From the NCBI GenBank assembly GCA_001692895.1, contig KV748219.1:186001-250000 (forward strand): a stretch of DNA of 64,000 nucleotides, in the 5' to 3' direction. Made by a program: the position numbers and the translations under genes. The notes beneath the pieces are model-generated. The model ran no database searches, was not told the DNA's origin, and saw only the letters and a program-made list of their open reading frames with translations. The stretch is from Cenococcum geophilum 1.58 (Eukaryota > Ascomycota > Dothideomycetes > Gloniales > Gloniaceae). Below are positions 24,731 to 36,100 of this stretch, in pieces; the first letter of the stretch is position 1; every line of letters begins with the position of its first letter.

Positions 24731-25435
24731 GTTTAATTGATCTAAAGTGCGAGGCTAAAAGTTTACTCGTATTTCTTAAGGCTAGCGACTATCTTCTCTA
24801 CCTACTGGCTTGTAAAAGGCTACTTTAAAGCTTATACGCCAAAACGGTGTATTACTTTATAAGCCTTCCCCAGTTCTAATTATGTCCTTAAATCTTCTAG
24901 CTGTTAAGTATACTCTTTAAGTGAGGCCGACAACTTGTCTGTAGTTAAGAACTGCGTTTTGTTACGCTTGTCTAATAGCTGCTGGATTTTATTAAGGACA
25001 TTTTTTACGTTAGTGGCTGTCTTTTTAAGGCGTTTAATGTCCTTCTTCGCATCCTTAACAGCGGCTGAGTACTAAAAGCAGAGCGAGGCGATTTTGGCAG
25101 ATATATTGATAATAGTAGTAATACTTGCTGCTACTAAAAGACCATCTATAATACGAATCGTAGAGAAGTGGCTAGGTCTAGAGATATGTTTTATAGCGGC
25201 ACGCTCGTAAATATATACTGTAAGAGCGGTTCTATATTGTAGAGAGGGTTAGAGTCTATCTTTTAGCTTAGCTAGGCTAAGAAGGTAGGCGCGGCTGGTA
25301 CCTAGATTGCTAGTAGAATCTCATTAGAGGTAGGGTTCGCGTAAAGGGTACGGAATTACTAGGTCCGCTCCCGGCGCTAATTAGTAGGTGGTTAGGTGTA
25401 TAACTTAAAGCTCTTACGTAGCTCTCTACAGTTTG

Positions 25436-25485
25436 CCTACACTAGTAGGGAGGATAGCCAACTTGCTCCGGCTATACCCTTATAC
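25436..25485 (+). promoter_or_regulatory. dispersed motif copy 4, about 290-335 bp upstream of the NLR start
   Basis: Reads CACTAGTAGGGAGGATAGCC, AACTTGCTCCGGCT, ATACCCTTATACGG. Position and orientation relative to the start codon match the copy upstream of the HET gene. Confidence 0.5.
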
Positions 25486-25640
25486 GGAAGGTATTATAGT
25501 TGGCTTCTAAACTAGAGTATGCATGTTAATAGTAGGAAGTATTTAGTTAGCGCTCTATAACAGCCTATACCCTAGATAGTATATGGTTATAATAGAATAT
25601 ATATATATATATACATACATATATACGGAAGGCGTTAAAC
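25484..25640 (+). repeat. TA-tailed short repeat with long TSD
   Basis: The unit runs from TAGTTGGCTTCTAAACTAGAG through AGCGCTCTATAACAGCC and TATACCCTAGATAG to a TA-rich tail. It is flanked by TATACGGAAGGTATT at 25484 and TATACGGAAGGCGTT near 25624. A roughly 15-bp direct repeat and a simple-sequence tail fit target-primed insertion by LINE machinery. Confidence 0.6.
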
Positions 25641-25849
25641 TTTTTAAGAAATAATACTGGAGTAAGCATATACTTATACGTGTCGCGTATACTAAGATTT
25701 TAAGGGCGGCCTTACCCTAATAATAGGTTAGATTTTGGGTATAAGAGTAAAGCAGCTACAGGAACTAAATCTAGGCACTATAGCCTGCTAGTGACAACAA
25801 CCACTATAACCGTAAATATTATTTATTATAGAAAAGCTCTATACCTCTT

Positions 25850-26560
25850 ATAAGTAGCAGCTTACTACTACAGCAGGTATCTATAGGATGTGTTATTAAC
25901 TAACCATTATTTCAAAGTTGAAATCCGCGTTAAGGTCGGCATTAGTGTTATCCCAGCCGCGTGCCCCACCGCTAGGCCGCTTATAGACCATTTTGCCGAC
26001 GCAGAAAACCCGGCTTAGCGTTAAGGCTGGGGTAAATGGTTTGTTAGTCTTTATACTTCTAGCGTTTACTTCCTTTTAATCCTTAAAACCGCTAATACTA
26101 TATTTGGATTTCTTTAGAGCTAGTAGCTCGTGGCTGTTATAGATCTTACCCGCTTATTTAACGTTTATTGTACGCGTTCAGCCTTTAAGCGCGTTATCCG
26201 TCGCGCTTTATCGCGATAATGGATATAGTAATTAACGATAATTAAAGCAAAGCCTATTGCAAACGGGTTAGATACATTTTGTAACTCCGCTTAATTACTC
26301 TCTTAGGAGCTTAATATTTTAGGCTCTACTATAATATTAGATCGTATAGATAACTAAGGTAAGAGTTAAGTATATTAAATCTATTATAATAATTTTCTAA
26401 TAGATACAGGCCTTCAAGACTACGCCCTTAATCTTTTATTAGCGCTGTAAATTCTTCCTACTTCTTATTTATTACTATTAAGTTATAATAGTTACAGCTA
26501 TTACTAAACCTTTAACGCTTCCCCCTTCTAGCCCTTTATATGCTGCGTCCTTTTAAAGGG
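25850..26560. repeat. paralogue of the HET/FunK1 intergenic region
   Basis: Collinear with 17480-18340, including the block just before the FunK1 start. Homology fades near 26560, where the kinase would begin. This suggests an ancestral NLR/FunK1 divergent pair whose kinase side has been lost or replaced. Confidence 0.65.
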
Positions 26561-26599
26561 CCTTAAGGAACGAAGCTAGATTTAGCAAATTTAAAGGTT

Positions 26600-27528
26600 C
26601 TCAAATAATAGTAAAGTAAATAGATATTTGGAATTTTTTAGATTATGTAGACGGAGTTTATTAAGATAACTCCGTCAGTTAGTATATTGCTAGTTTTAGG
26701 TAGTTTTAGGTGGTATGGGCTTATATAGGCAAAGCCGATTTTTATTAGATAGTGGAAACTAGTAAAGGAGCTTTTAGGACTTTATATTATTGTATTTATA
26801 GAGTTTACTAGGTTAAACTTCTACCTTTAAGTGTCCTTAGTTATCGTATATATAGGACACTATAGGTATTATAAATTCCTAGTTAATTTAGTAATTACTT
26901 AATATATTACACTCTACGCTCTACTAACCGTAGTGCTTATAGCGGTACTTAGCGCAATGAAAAAGACACTTACTCGGGTTTATAAAACATAGAAATTCGG
27001 CACTATAGTTTAAGTTCCTATACTAGCTTATCTTTTTTAAGACTTTTAAGTACTCTCTTAATATTAATATCTCTAGCTTACTTTACTGTATTTACTCTTT
27101 TACCTTATATAGCTAAAGCTTGCTTTCCTCGCATTGCCTAGCTAAGGCTTAAATCTCTTAGGCATAGCTATATAGAACTTTAATTAAAAAGTCTATTAGG
27201 ACGCCTAGATTTATAAATTAATCTAAACCTAGAAGACTTAAGATATTTGCTATAGTCATCAAAGCTAAGATTCCTAGTAGCTTATTATCTCCCGTTAACT
27301 AAACAGCTATATTAATTATGCTAGGTAGGCTCGTAACCCAAGATTAATCCCTACTATTACTCTAAAGAAGATGCTTAATTTTTATATTCGCTAGCGAAAT
27401 AAGTTTATTAATACTGTAATAATCGCTAATAGAGTTAATATTAATATATTTAAACAGGGAAGTAGTAGCGGTTAATTTTGGCGGTAAAGGCGTAGCTAGA
27501 GCTTTTAAAGTAGGGTTTATACTTATTA
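26600..27528 (-). pseudogene. unidentified coding relic with coiled-coil-like segment
   Basis: The minus-strand translation is collinear for about 300 codons with stops at expected Gln/Trp. It contains LALARQCEESKLQLYKVKE, then ILILREYLKVLKKIS, YRNLNYSAEFLCFINPSKC, LFHCAKYRYKHYG, and EFIIPIVSYIYDNxGHLKVEV. The heptad-like first part suggests a coiled coil, and the two Cys/His-containing segments could be structural. I do not recognise the family. The N-terminal side runs into a small TIR element, so the apparent ATG at 27547 lies in that element and is not the native start. Confidence 0.45.
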
Positions 27529-27697
27529 GTGTTACAGGGTAACTCACTAATACTACTTAAGTAAATATAGTGAATATTAGTTATAAAGCTTGTTATTGAG
27601 AATTAGGGGGTAGGTAAGGAACCTAAGGTTCCTTACTACGGTAGTGCCGCGGCAACACGTGATGATATGTAATAACCGCTTACCTTATTCCCAACAC
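27529..27697 (+). mobile_element. small TIR element (MITE-like), copy 2
   Basis: Starts GTGTTACAGGGTAAC and ends ...TTATTCCCAACAC; the ends are imperfect inverted repeats, and TA flanks both sides (27527-27528 and 27698-27699). Internal landmarks: AGGAACCTAAGGTTCCTTAC, an inverted repeat, and GTAGTGCCGCGGC. TA target duplication suggests a Tc1/mariner-type parent, by inference only. Confidence 0.7.
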
Positions 27698-27828
27698 TAG
27701 TAACTCTTCTTTTATAGTTGCTATCTATATACACTTATAGATTGCTACTATATAAAGATATAAAGCTAAGGAAAAAAAGAAGAAGAAATAAAGGGGAAGA
27801 GGTAGCGTAAGTAGATATACGGGTTTAT

Positions 27829-28048
27829 GCGAAGATATTAGTTCCGCTTACCGCTCTTAGCTGAGCCAATGACGATTTTCTATCCCGGGGATAGAAAATC
27901 CTAATTGGCTAGCTTAATAAATAGCGTCGGTAGAACTCCACACCACTACCTAAATTAATTAGGTGCGGCGCTTTTAGCAAAAATCTAACTAATTAAATAA
28001 CTTTAACCGGCGGTTAAAGTTCTATAAGATTTTAACTTCTTTAAATTT
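27829..28048 (-). repeat. palindrome-bearing 3' module next to Copia D, shared with Gypsy E
   Basis: Read on the minus strand: ACTTTAACCGCCGGTTAAAGT (a perfect inverted repeat), GAGTTCTACCGACG, then GATTTTCTATCCCCGGGAT running on into AGAAAATC (second inverted repeat), and GGAACTAATATCTTCGC. The same order occurs at 37652-37871 after the E polyprotein. Confidence 0.75.
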
Positions 28049-28105
28049 CCCTCTTAACCTAACCTTTAACTCGCATATATAAAGTATTTATATTAATAAA
28101 CATCT
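28049..28105 (-). pseudogene. Copia D, last codons of pol (displaced fragment)
   Basis: Reading minus from 28100, codons after the CATCT target site give a weak ILYICELKVRLRGKF-like tail, which continues the D polyprotein that stops abruptly at 44941 (...NLNKALE). The junction makes sense only if the 41166-44941 segment was inverted. Confidence 0.5.
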
Positions 28106-28374
28106 TGTTTATACCAATTTAATGATACAATTAAGTCGTATCCACGGGCACGAAATACATATAGTATTATATACTTATTTAGATAGTAACTGTCTCTTAT
28201 ATTAAAGCAGACTACGTAGTCTATATACTAATACGACCTCCCCCTAATTAGTTAGTGCTTCAGGGGTGCACTAGACGCGTAAGTAGGTAGTTAGTGCACC
28301 GAACGCGTAAATGCGTAGTTGGTGTACCGAACGCGTAAGCACGCGGTTAGTATAACAGGTGCTATAATTATACA
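28106..28374 (-). repeat. left LTR of Copia B
   Basis: Starts TGTTTATACC and ends TAATTATACA; 269 bp, collinear with the LTRs of A. Flanked on the left by CATCT (28101-28105). Confidence 0.9.
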
Positions 28375-28559
28375 CTAGCGGTACTTAAAAAAATAAAACC
28401 ACCTATATATAGCCTCTGTAATTGCTTTAATAGAACTATAAAATATATAAGAAATATATAAGAAATCCATAGGAGATCCCTCCTAAGGTGCCTTCTAGGC
28501 TGCCTTCTAGACGGTGCTTTAAGCTAGCCGTAAGTCCTGCTTACGGTCTGTAAAGTAAA

Positions 28560-31229
28560 CTATACGGCCTTCTAACGGGCTACAAATAAACCATAAGTGC
28601 TCCGTTAGTCACGTTCCACCTATTCTATAACCTTTAGATTAAGCTTATTTATATTAATTAGGGCTTTTAGAGCTTAACACGGTTTTACCTTAGTTATGGC
28701 GTCTACTAGGTTATCTCCACTACTAATCTATTTAACCTCCGTAATCTCACGTCGTTTATAGGCCTAATATAAGCACATTAGGTTAACTATAAGCCTCTTC
28801 TCCTATATTATACCTAGTTTAACTAGGTAGTTATAAAGGGACTTTAAATTAGTATATAAAACTAGGGGTAACTACTCTAGTTATAGAATCTTCTAGACCG
28901 TTAATTTAATTATAGCTGCTATATTAAATCTATAAGCTAGTGTATATAGTTTAAAAGCTAGTATACTGCGGGTTACTTATTTATACTTAATTAAGGACTA
29001 GTATAGTATATTTACGTCCTAATTACGGTCCGTAAGTACAATTATAAAGCTAATTTGTAATAATAGGTCTTTATTATTAGTAAAAGAGGCGTCTATAAAT
29101 GCTAATAAGCTAAAGAAATTTAGGTCTAGTAGTATAAAAGTAAGTCCCCTTGCTATATTATTAATTTGCCACTAAATGCGCTTATTAAGCTGTTTAATAT
29201 TTTCCTCTTATAGGTCTATTGCCTAGGCCGTAAAGGATAAATTATAGGCAGATTTAGGTTAACAGACTATGGCAATATAGGCGCCTCTTATACACTATGC
29301 AGCGTATTAGTCCTTTATATTTATAGTCTTATAAGTCTCTTTACGGGAACTAGTAAGGTCCGTAGGCTTTACTATAACAGGCTTTAGGTTTTAAGCTTGG
29401 CGTTCCTAAGTTAGCTTAATTAGGTTGCCCTTTTATATAATTAAGCCTCTATTAAACTTAATTAGAGTCTACTTAGTTAACTACTCTCGCGGCTTTACCA
29501 AGAACTTAGCCTTTTATAGTTTAGTTTCTTTAGCGTCTACAAAGGTCTAATCTACTAGGAAGAGGGTATTATCTATTTAGAGTCTAATAATACTAAGGCC
29601 GTTTAATAGGCTATATAGGAGGCAGGGGTTATAGGTTAACTATTCTATTTTAAGTTTACTAACGTAGTACTAGTAATATATTTTAAACCAATAGTTTCTA
29701 GCTTCTGGTACTCTATATAGGGGTTTTATAACCTATAAAATTATTCCTAGTTATAGGTTAAGTTCACGGGGTAGTTATATAAAGATATCCCTACTTAAGT
29801 AGGTATTAGACTGTATATAGGCTTATAAGATATCCCATAAATAAAGGGCTATAGGTATTGTTTGCTATAGCCCCGGCGTAAGTACAAGTATAATCCGTTA
29901 GCTAACTTATTAAATTATAGGTAATTATATAAGGACTAAGTTCTTTCCTTAGTCATTATAAGCTTATATAATAAGCCTTAATTTTTTAAAAGCTTTATTA
30001 GTACTAGGGTACTTAATTTTATTAATAAAGCGTAAGTTAAATATATAGACGCCTTATGGAATATCTCTCTCCGTTATAACTACAAAGACGCCCTTTTTAA
30101 GTAGTCTATTAATCTCTTTACGTCGTAAGTCCGTAAAAGGGGTTTCCTATACTAGAACTAATATATCTGTAAGCGGAGATTACCTTACAGGTATTCCTGC
30201 GAAGGTTAAGTAATTCTCTATTATAGGGTTTTTAGTTATAGGGTGTTTTTGGGGGCGTCCTTAACCGCACTTTATAGTAGGTTTTATAGGTTTAGTAGGT
30301 TTCTAGGGGACTTCTAGGGTAGGTAAGGATACTTCTAGTTTATCTAATTTAGTGGTTACTTTTAGTTTATCTAGTTTAGCAGTTACTTCTAGTTTATCTA
30401 GCTTAATGTTATAGGCGTTTTTAGGCTAAAAGTAGGGTTTTACGGACGTGCTTCTAAAGCTAGTTAGTCCGCTAGGAAGTTATATATAGTATGTTTCGTT
30501 TTCTATAGCTAGTAAATAGTAAGGTCTAGTTTACTTACCGCTTTTACGCTATATAAGGACTTTAGAATTAAGCGGGAGGTTATATACGAAGGTTATATTA
30601 GGTCCGTTATAGTAGTATAGGGCGTTATTAATAGTTTATTTAGCCCGTAACTTAACTATTTTAGCTATTGCCTTCTATATTATAGCTGCTCGTTCCATAA
30701 TAGATGGGGTAGAAGGGCCTAGGTTACTTATCCTTAGGTAGGCTCTATAGACCAAAAGGGTAGGTACTAGTCCGTTAGGGCTAGCAGTATTATTAATAGC
30801 TTTTACAGCCATCTATAGAGCTAGTTCCTTTTAGATATCCTTATATTTATCTCTAATAATCTAGTAAGCTCTCTATAAAGCTAGGTAAGCTTACTTAATA
30901 AGCCTAACAGACTAATACGCCTTAACTAGAACAGCTTTTGTTAATATAGCCATGGCTATAGTATACTACTAGAATTCCTTACTAATAAAGTTTTTACTAG
31001 CGTTATAGGTAATATACTTAGGAGATCCAACGTATATATTAATCTAGTAGGTCCGTAAAATATCCTAAGTGTGCTTTATAAATATATTTTATAACTAATG
31101 GGCGGCTTAGTAGCGGGTTGCCCTACTAATTATATATAGTATTAGGCTGCTGTTAATATATATAATGTCTATATATACTAAGTAATTAAAGTTAAGATCC
31201 TTATAAAGGGTAAACTTAAATTAGCCTAG
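28560..31229 (-). pseudogene. Copia B pol, C-terminal part (RT/RNase H)
   Basis: Minus-strand translation is the same as A's from the end of integrase through reverse transcriptase and RNase H, with many stops. The reading frame breaks at 31229 where Gypsy E is inserted and resumes at 38150. Confidence 0.85.
31225..31229. repeat. TSD CCTAG of Gypsy E (left copy)
   Basis: CCTAG here and at 38145-38149 flank E exactly. Confidence 0.9.
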
Positions 31230-31416
31230 TGTCACGGCACTGACCTGACGCATACTATTTTATACTATCTCGTACTATTCCCTACTATTAGCTAGCCCAC
31301 CACTAGCGACTTGGCGGCCGGCCCTACTATTTATATACAATACCCCCTTTCCACCTTCTTCCCCTCTTTATACCACAACGTAGTTATTCAGTCTACTTTA
31401 TTGCAGCACTATAACA
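31230..31416 (+). repeat. 5' LTR of Gypsy E
   Basis: 187 bp, TGTCACGGCACTGACC to GCAGCACTATAACA. Contains the TATTTATATACAATA box-like stretch. Confidence 0.92.
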
Positions 31417-31565
31417 GTTTGTAGTATCTTCAATTTACGCCCCATCGCGATCACTAATTCCCCGTACCCTAGCTAATTAACCTCCGCCCTAAAGCAATCG
31501 CAACCTACGCGCGCCTCTACTAAAACCAACACGTCCCCAGCACAGTCCTAGAACAATCCTTAGTT

Positions 31566-33160
31566 TTTACCTAGTACCTAGATGGGTAACACCAATGACG
31601 CCGAAATGGCCGAAACCTAGAACCCCCGCGACGTTTTCGCAGACCTATTTACAGAGACATACCCTAATATTACGTAGACAATCCGCCGCTCCCTACTATA
31701 CCCTAAGACCTTTAAGCCTAGCAAAGCTTACCTTACCCTTATTAACTATACTAATAAGTTCCTTAACAATATTAAAGCAGGACTATAGTGTATATATAAC
31801 ACAAACACCGCCAATAAGAAAGCTAACGAAAACCTTAGTGCCCTTATCGCTTCCTAAATAGGAACTATCAACTCCCAGGCAGAGACTATTACCATTCTAA
31901 AACAATTAACCCCTACAATAATAGTAGTAACCTAGCAGAAAAAACGGAGATCTAAAGACCCGCCAATATTCAGCGGAAAAGGCACCCCGCTAAAATAATA
32001 AGCTAATTTTAAGACCTAGCATATTAAGATCAAGGGAGTCTTCGACCGGGACTAGGACTACTTTAACATAGTTTAGTCCCAGATCCTTTATATCTTGGAT
32101 ATGCTAGAGGATAAGGCCTATAAGTTTATTAAGTAGGGCCTAGAGCTTATACACAAGAACCCAAACAACATATCTGCGTGGAAATGGCCTACTAAGGAAA
32201 ATATGCTTAAAGACCTTACTGCCCACTATAAGGTCCTCGACATAACCTAGGTTGCAAAGAATAAGCTTAACCATTTCCCCTAAGGCGAGCGTAATTACTA
32301 GTCTTAGAAGGGAGAGCTTAATAAGCTAATAGTCCGCGCTAAGAAGACAGACGAATAGAAGGTGGACCTACTCTAAAAGTTTATCTCTCTAAAGATAGAA
32401 GAGCTGGTACTTAGACTAGCCCACGAAATTAATAATAGCGACTATATAGGTTAGAGCAAGCAAATAGATATATTCGCTAAGAACCTCGCGAACTATACAC
32501 ACCAAGCCAACCTTAAGAAGAACGCTAACCACCGCCTACCTGCCTAAGCCCCTGCCCCTATATTAACCCTAACCCTAGTAGTAACTAAAGAACCTATAGA
32601 CCTTAATAGAATCTTAGACACGGAGCATAAGCGCCGCGTTAATAATAGACTATACCTTGCCTATAGCCTACCCGGCCATTAAAAGGATGCCTATAACCCC
32701 GCTAAGACAGTAAACCTAGTCCTAATACTATCCTATCAAACGACGTGAATAAATAACCGCGGACGCGGCGACCGTGGAGTCCATTATAGACGCGGCGACC
32801 GCGGAGCCTATTATAGCCGCGGCGGACGACCCCCCCCCTTTAACCCTACAGCTTAGTTACTCCAAACTATGCCCTATATAGGAGCCCAACCCGTTAATAA
32901 CGCCTAATATTGGCGACTTTGCGCTAGCGAATACGAACACAGCTATGTTATTAGCGAGGTATTGTCTTCCTATACCCTAACTAAAACAGAGACAGACACC
33001 GCCAGCCAGACGGACACTAGACCACCCCGCTAAGACAGCCCTATACCCTAGTCGTTAAAAGGTAGACCCTTAGACTAAGTTGCGCCTAAGGGTCTAAACC
33101 ATATAAGGAGGAAGACGAGAAGATTAGGTCCCTATTACTAGATTAATTAGTCCTTTCTAT
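31566..33160 (+). pseudogene. Gypsy E gag
   Basis: The plus-strand translation with stops at Gln/Trp codons has DPPIFSGKGTPLK, then FDRDxDYFNIVxSQI and LDMLEDKAYKFI, which is the capsid-like region of fungal Gypsy gags. The C-terminal part is basic and glycine-rich (NNRGRGDRGVHYRRGDRGAY), an RNA-binding tail in place of a clear zinc knuckle. Not translatable as it stands. Confidence 0.75.
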
Positions 33161-33169
33161 TAGTAAACT

Positions 33170-36100
33170 GCCACTTAATTTTAGATTAGCAAATAGTAAT
33201 AAGAAATCAATCCTTATTTAAACCTAACTCTCCTTATTATATAACCTATACCCCCAAGTTTATATTAATACAGTAAGCCTAGTGGACTCCAGTAGTACTA
33301 CAATGGCATTTACCGACGCAGAGTCTATTGTAAGAAAGTATAACGTTATAACTAAGAAGCTATTAGCACCTAGGCCACTGCGCCTCGCAGATAGCATCCC
33401 AACTTCGCTTATTACGGACTACTTCACTACCTAAATGTTAATCGGCCTCTATACTAAAGCTATGCTCTTTTTTATTACTAAACTCTTACCCGCTACCCCA
33501 ATTATCCTAGATATACCCTAGCTTCAGAAGTACGAGCCCTATCCTAGCTTTAGGAAACTCAAGATCCGCTTCGACTTAGACTACTACTCTAAGTACTGCC
33601 TCCCGTAGGGGATAGCCAACGTTAGTAGGGACGCCCTATATAGACACTTAGCACTACTAAGCCTAGTGCCTAGGACTATATATAAAGCCCTAATAGTAAA
33701 AGACGTTCCTAATAAAGGGGAGCCTATATAGCTGCAAAGAAACAAAACAGTGGAAGACTGGACTAACCCAGCACTTAAGACTAAAACGACAGGCTAGCCA
33801 GCCCTACCGAGACCAAGAAAGAAGGTCCGCTTCGCGCCGCCACTACTAAGAAACCAACCCCAACCTAGGCACTATTTAAACCCCGGCCGCCCAGCCTAAT
33901 ACCTAGAACTAAGCCATATACCATATACGCATACTACAGCTCGCGTTACAGCAAGGACTAGCTATGGAACTACTAAGACCTAGATAATAGAAACCGCGCC
34001 ACCGTAACGCCTAACCTCATACCTATCTCCCACGCGTACCGTATAGGGCCGCCGCCTCGTTTCCGCCCCCTTAGGCTAACTAAGCCGTGCTAGCCTAGCC
34101 GTAGCACCAGAGAGCCAGACACGCCCCAACCTAGACAATATTAAATGCACCTATGCTATTAATTTTACCTAGTTCTATAAGTAAAAAGACGTAAAGGTAA
34201 TAAGGATCTATATAGCAGAGCTAGTAGAACTAGTTAAATAAGATAAGCACCGACAGCTACTTAAAGAGCTACCTATAGGCCTAATAGAAGTACCGAACCT
34301 ATTAGAAAGGTCTTTCCGCCGGCTAGTAGAAGGCGACTATACAATAAAGGAAGCCCGTAAAGCGCTCCCCCCCTATTTCTATAACTTTCTTAAGATAAAT
34401 CTAAAAACTAAACCCAAGCTTTTACGTCGGAAGATAGTCGACACTAATATTAAAAAATTTCTAAAAGGCAAACCAGGATTAACCCGCAAAGACATTCTAC
34501 AACGCCTACTAAAGGAGTTTAGTAAATATATTAAGCACTTCCTCCTTAAAAACGTAGACAAGCTGCCCCCTTACCAACTATAGGACTATAAAATTAAGAT
34601 CACCCCCAGAAACCAGGCCCCGTACTATAAAAATAGACCACTCTTACCTACTAAACTTAGGTATATAAAGAAGTGGATTAATAAAATACTGGATAAGGGT
34701 TTTATCCGCGAATCGACCTCACTAACTACCGCACCACTTCTCCTCGCTACTAAGCCCGGCGGCGGTATACAAATCTACTATAACTACTAAGGCCTAAATA
34801 TAGTCACTATTAAGAATTAATACCCACTACCACTAATTCGTGAGACACTTGACGCACTTTATAGCGCCAAGTACTTTACTAAACTTAATATAATTACTGC
34901 GTTTAACCAGATCCGGATTATAAAGGGCTATAAGTAGCTTATAGCATTTATTACCTAGTTCGGACTCTATAAGATACTAGTTACACCATTCGGCCTCTAT
35001 AATACACCCGCTATATTCTAGAACTATATTAACTATATTCTATATAACGCCCTTAACAACTACTACACTACCTACCTTAATAACGTCCTTGTCTTTTCTA
35101 AAACACGCGCCGAGCACACTAAGTATATAAATAAAGTCATCCAAAAACTCGGCAATGCTGGACTTTAGATTAATATTAATAAGTTTAAGTTCTACTCTAC
35201 TAAAACAAAATACCTTAGCTTAATTATCTCAACTAATAGCATAACTATGGACCCTAAGAAGATACAGGCCTTATAGGAATAGAAGGACCTAACATTAATT
35301 AAAGAACTATAATAATTTCTCGGCTTCGCGAACTTCTACTAACAATTTATCTAAGGCTACTCTGCCATTACTATACTTATAACAAAACTTCTAAAGAAGG
35401 ATATCGGATAGCTATAGGGACTAGAATAAGCTAAATCGTTTAAGGCCCTTAAGGGAGCCTTTACTTCAGCACCAGTACTAGCATACTATAACTATATAAA
35501 GAAAACAGTAGTAGAGATAGATGTATCAAATTAAGCTTCCGGCGGAGTCCTTTCCCAGTACAATAATAACAGAAAATTAAGACTAGTTGCATTCTTCTTT
35601 GTAAAGCACTTTGCGCCGAAATATAACTATAAAATCTATAATAAAGAACTCCTAGCTATTATTAAGGCTTTAGAGAAATAGCGTCCTAAGCTATAAGGGA
35701 CTAAGAAGCCGTTTAAAATTATTACCGACTACAAAAACCTATAGACGTTTATAACTACTAAGCAGCTAAACTAGCGCTAAGTCTAATAGGCAGAGTTCCT
35801 TTTATAGTTTAACTTTATAATTATATACAGACCTAACAGCAAAGCTACGCTCCCTAACGCCCTAAGCCGGCTACTAGGAATAAAGCCTAAGGACGCTGAT
35901 AATAAACGCCTCTACCACTAAGCCTAAGTCGTTATACCGCCCTAGAAAGTTAACCCTATAATCTTAGAAGAATTACTATATAAGTCCCGTAACTCTAACG
36001 ACGCGGAGTTTATAGCCGCTCTAGACCCCAAAATAGCCGAAAAGTCACTAAACAAGTTAATCTAGCTAGGATACCAGGAGAACGAACTCACAAAAGATAT

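Larger units (their letters stand above)
20881..25149 (-). pseudogene. NLR (STAND) receptor: fungal N-terminal domain, NACHT, WD40 repeats
   Basis: Start: the codon at 25147-25149 is ATA, where the family has ATG (then DGLLVAASITTIINI). Domains: fungal STAND N-terminal domain with SAKIASLCFQYSAAVKDAKK, SRFGVxALKxPFT-like and VEKIVASLKKYEQTF; a 55-bp intron; NACHT from LPIAKGAFFDSY, with P-loop GIAGIGKST (about 24424-24450) and [17 protein letters not shown]; Walker B expected as VIDALDEC reads IINALNKYK; then LRVFVTSKPELPI, PLFIFAATT, EFREIVGSIIILESLLS, LYLSFRDFLINP. About 14 WD40 repeats follow and the end is FSPDGQYLQTNRG...SLLWLPYKYR with stop at 20881-20883. NACHT ATPases oligomerise on ligand sensing, and high-identity WD40 tails diversify recognition in HET-E/HET-D type allorecognition proteins. 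Stops are at Gln/Trp, and one small indel is needed near an AT microsatellite (about 23085-23110). Confidence 0.9.

Noticed and set aside
31595-31861. 88-codon plus-strand open frame in Gypsy E
   Set aside because: It lies in a different frame from the gag that continues to RGRGDRG and has no similarity to gag.
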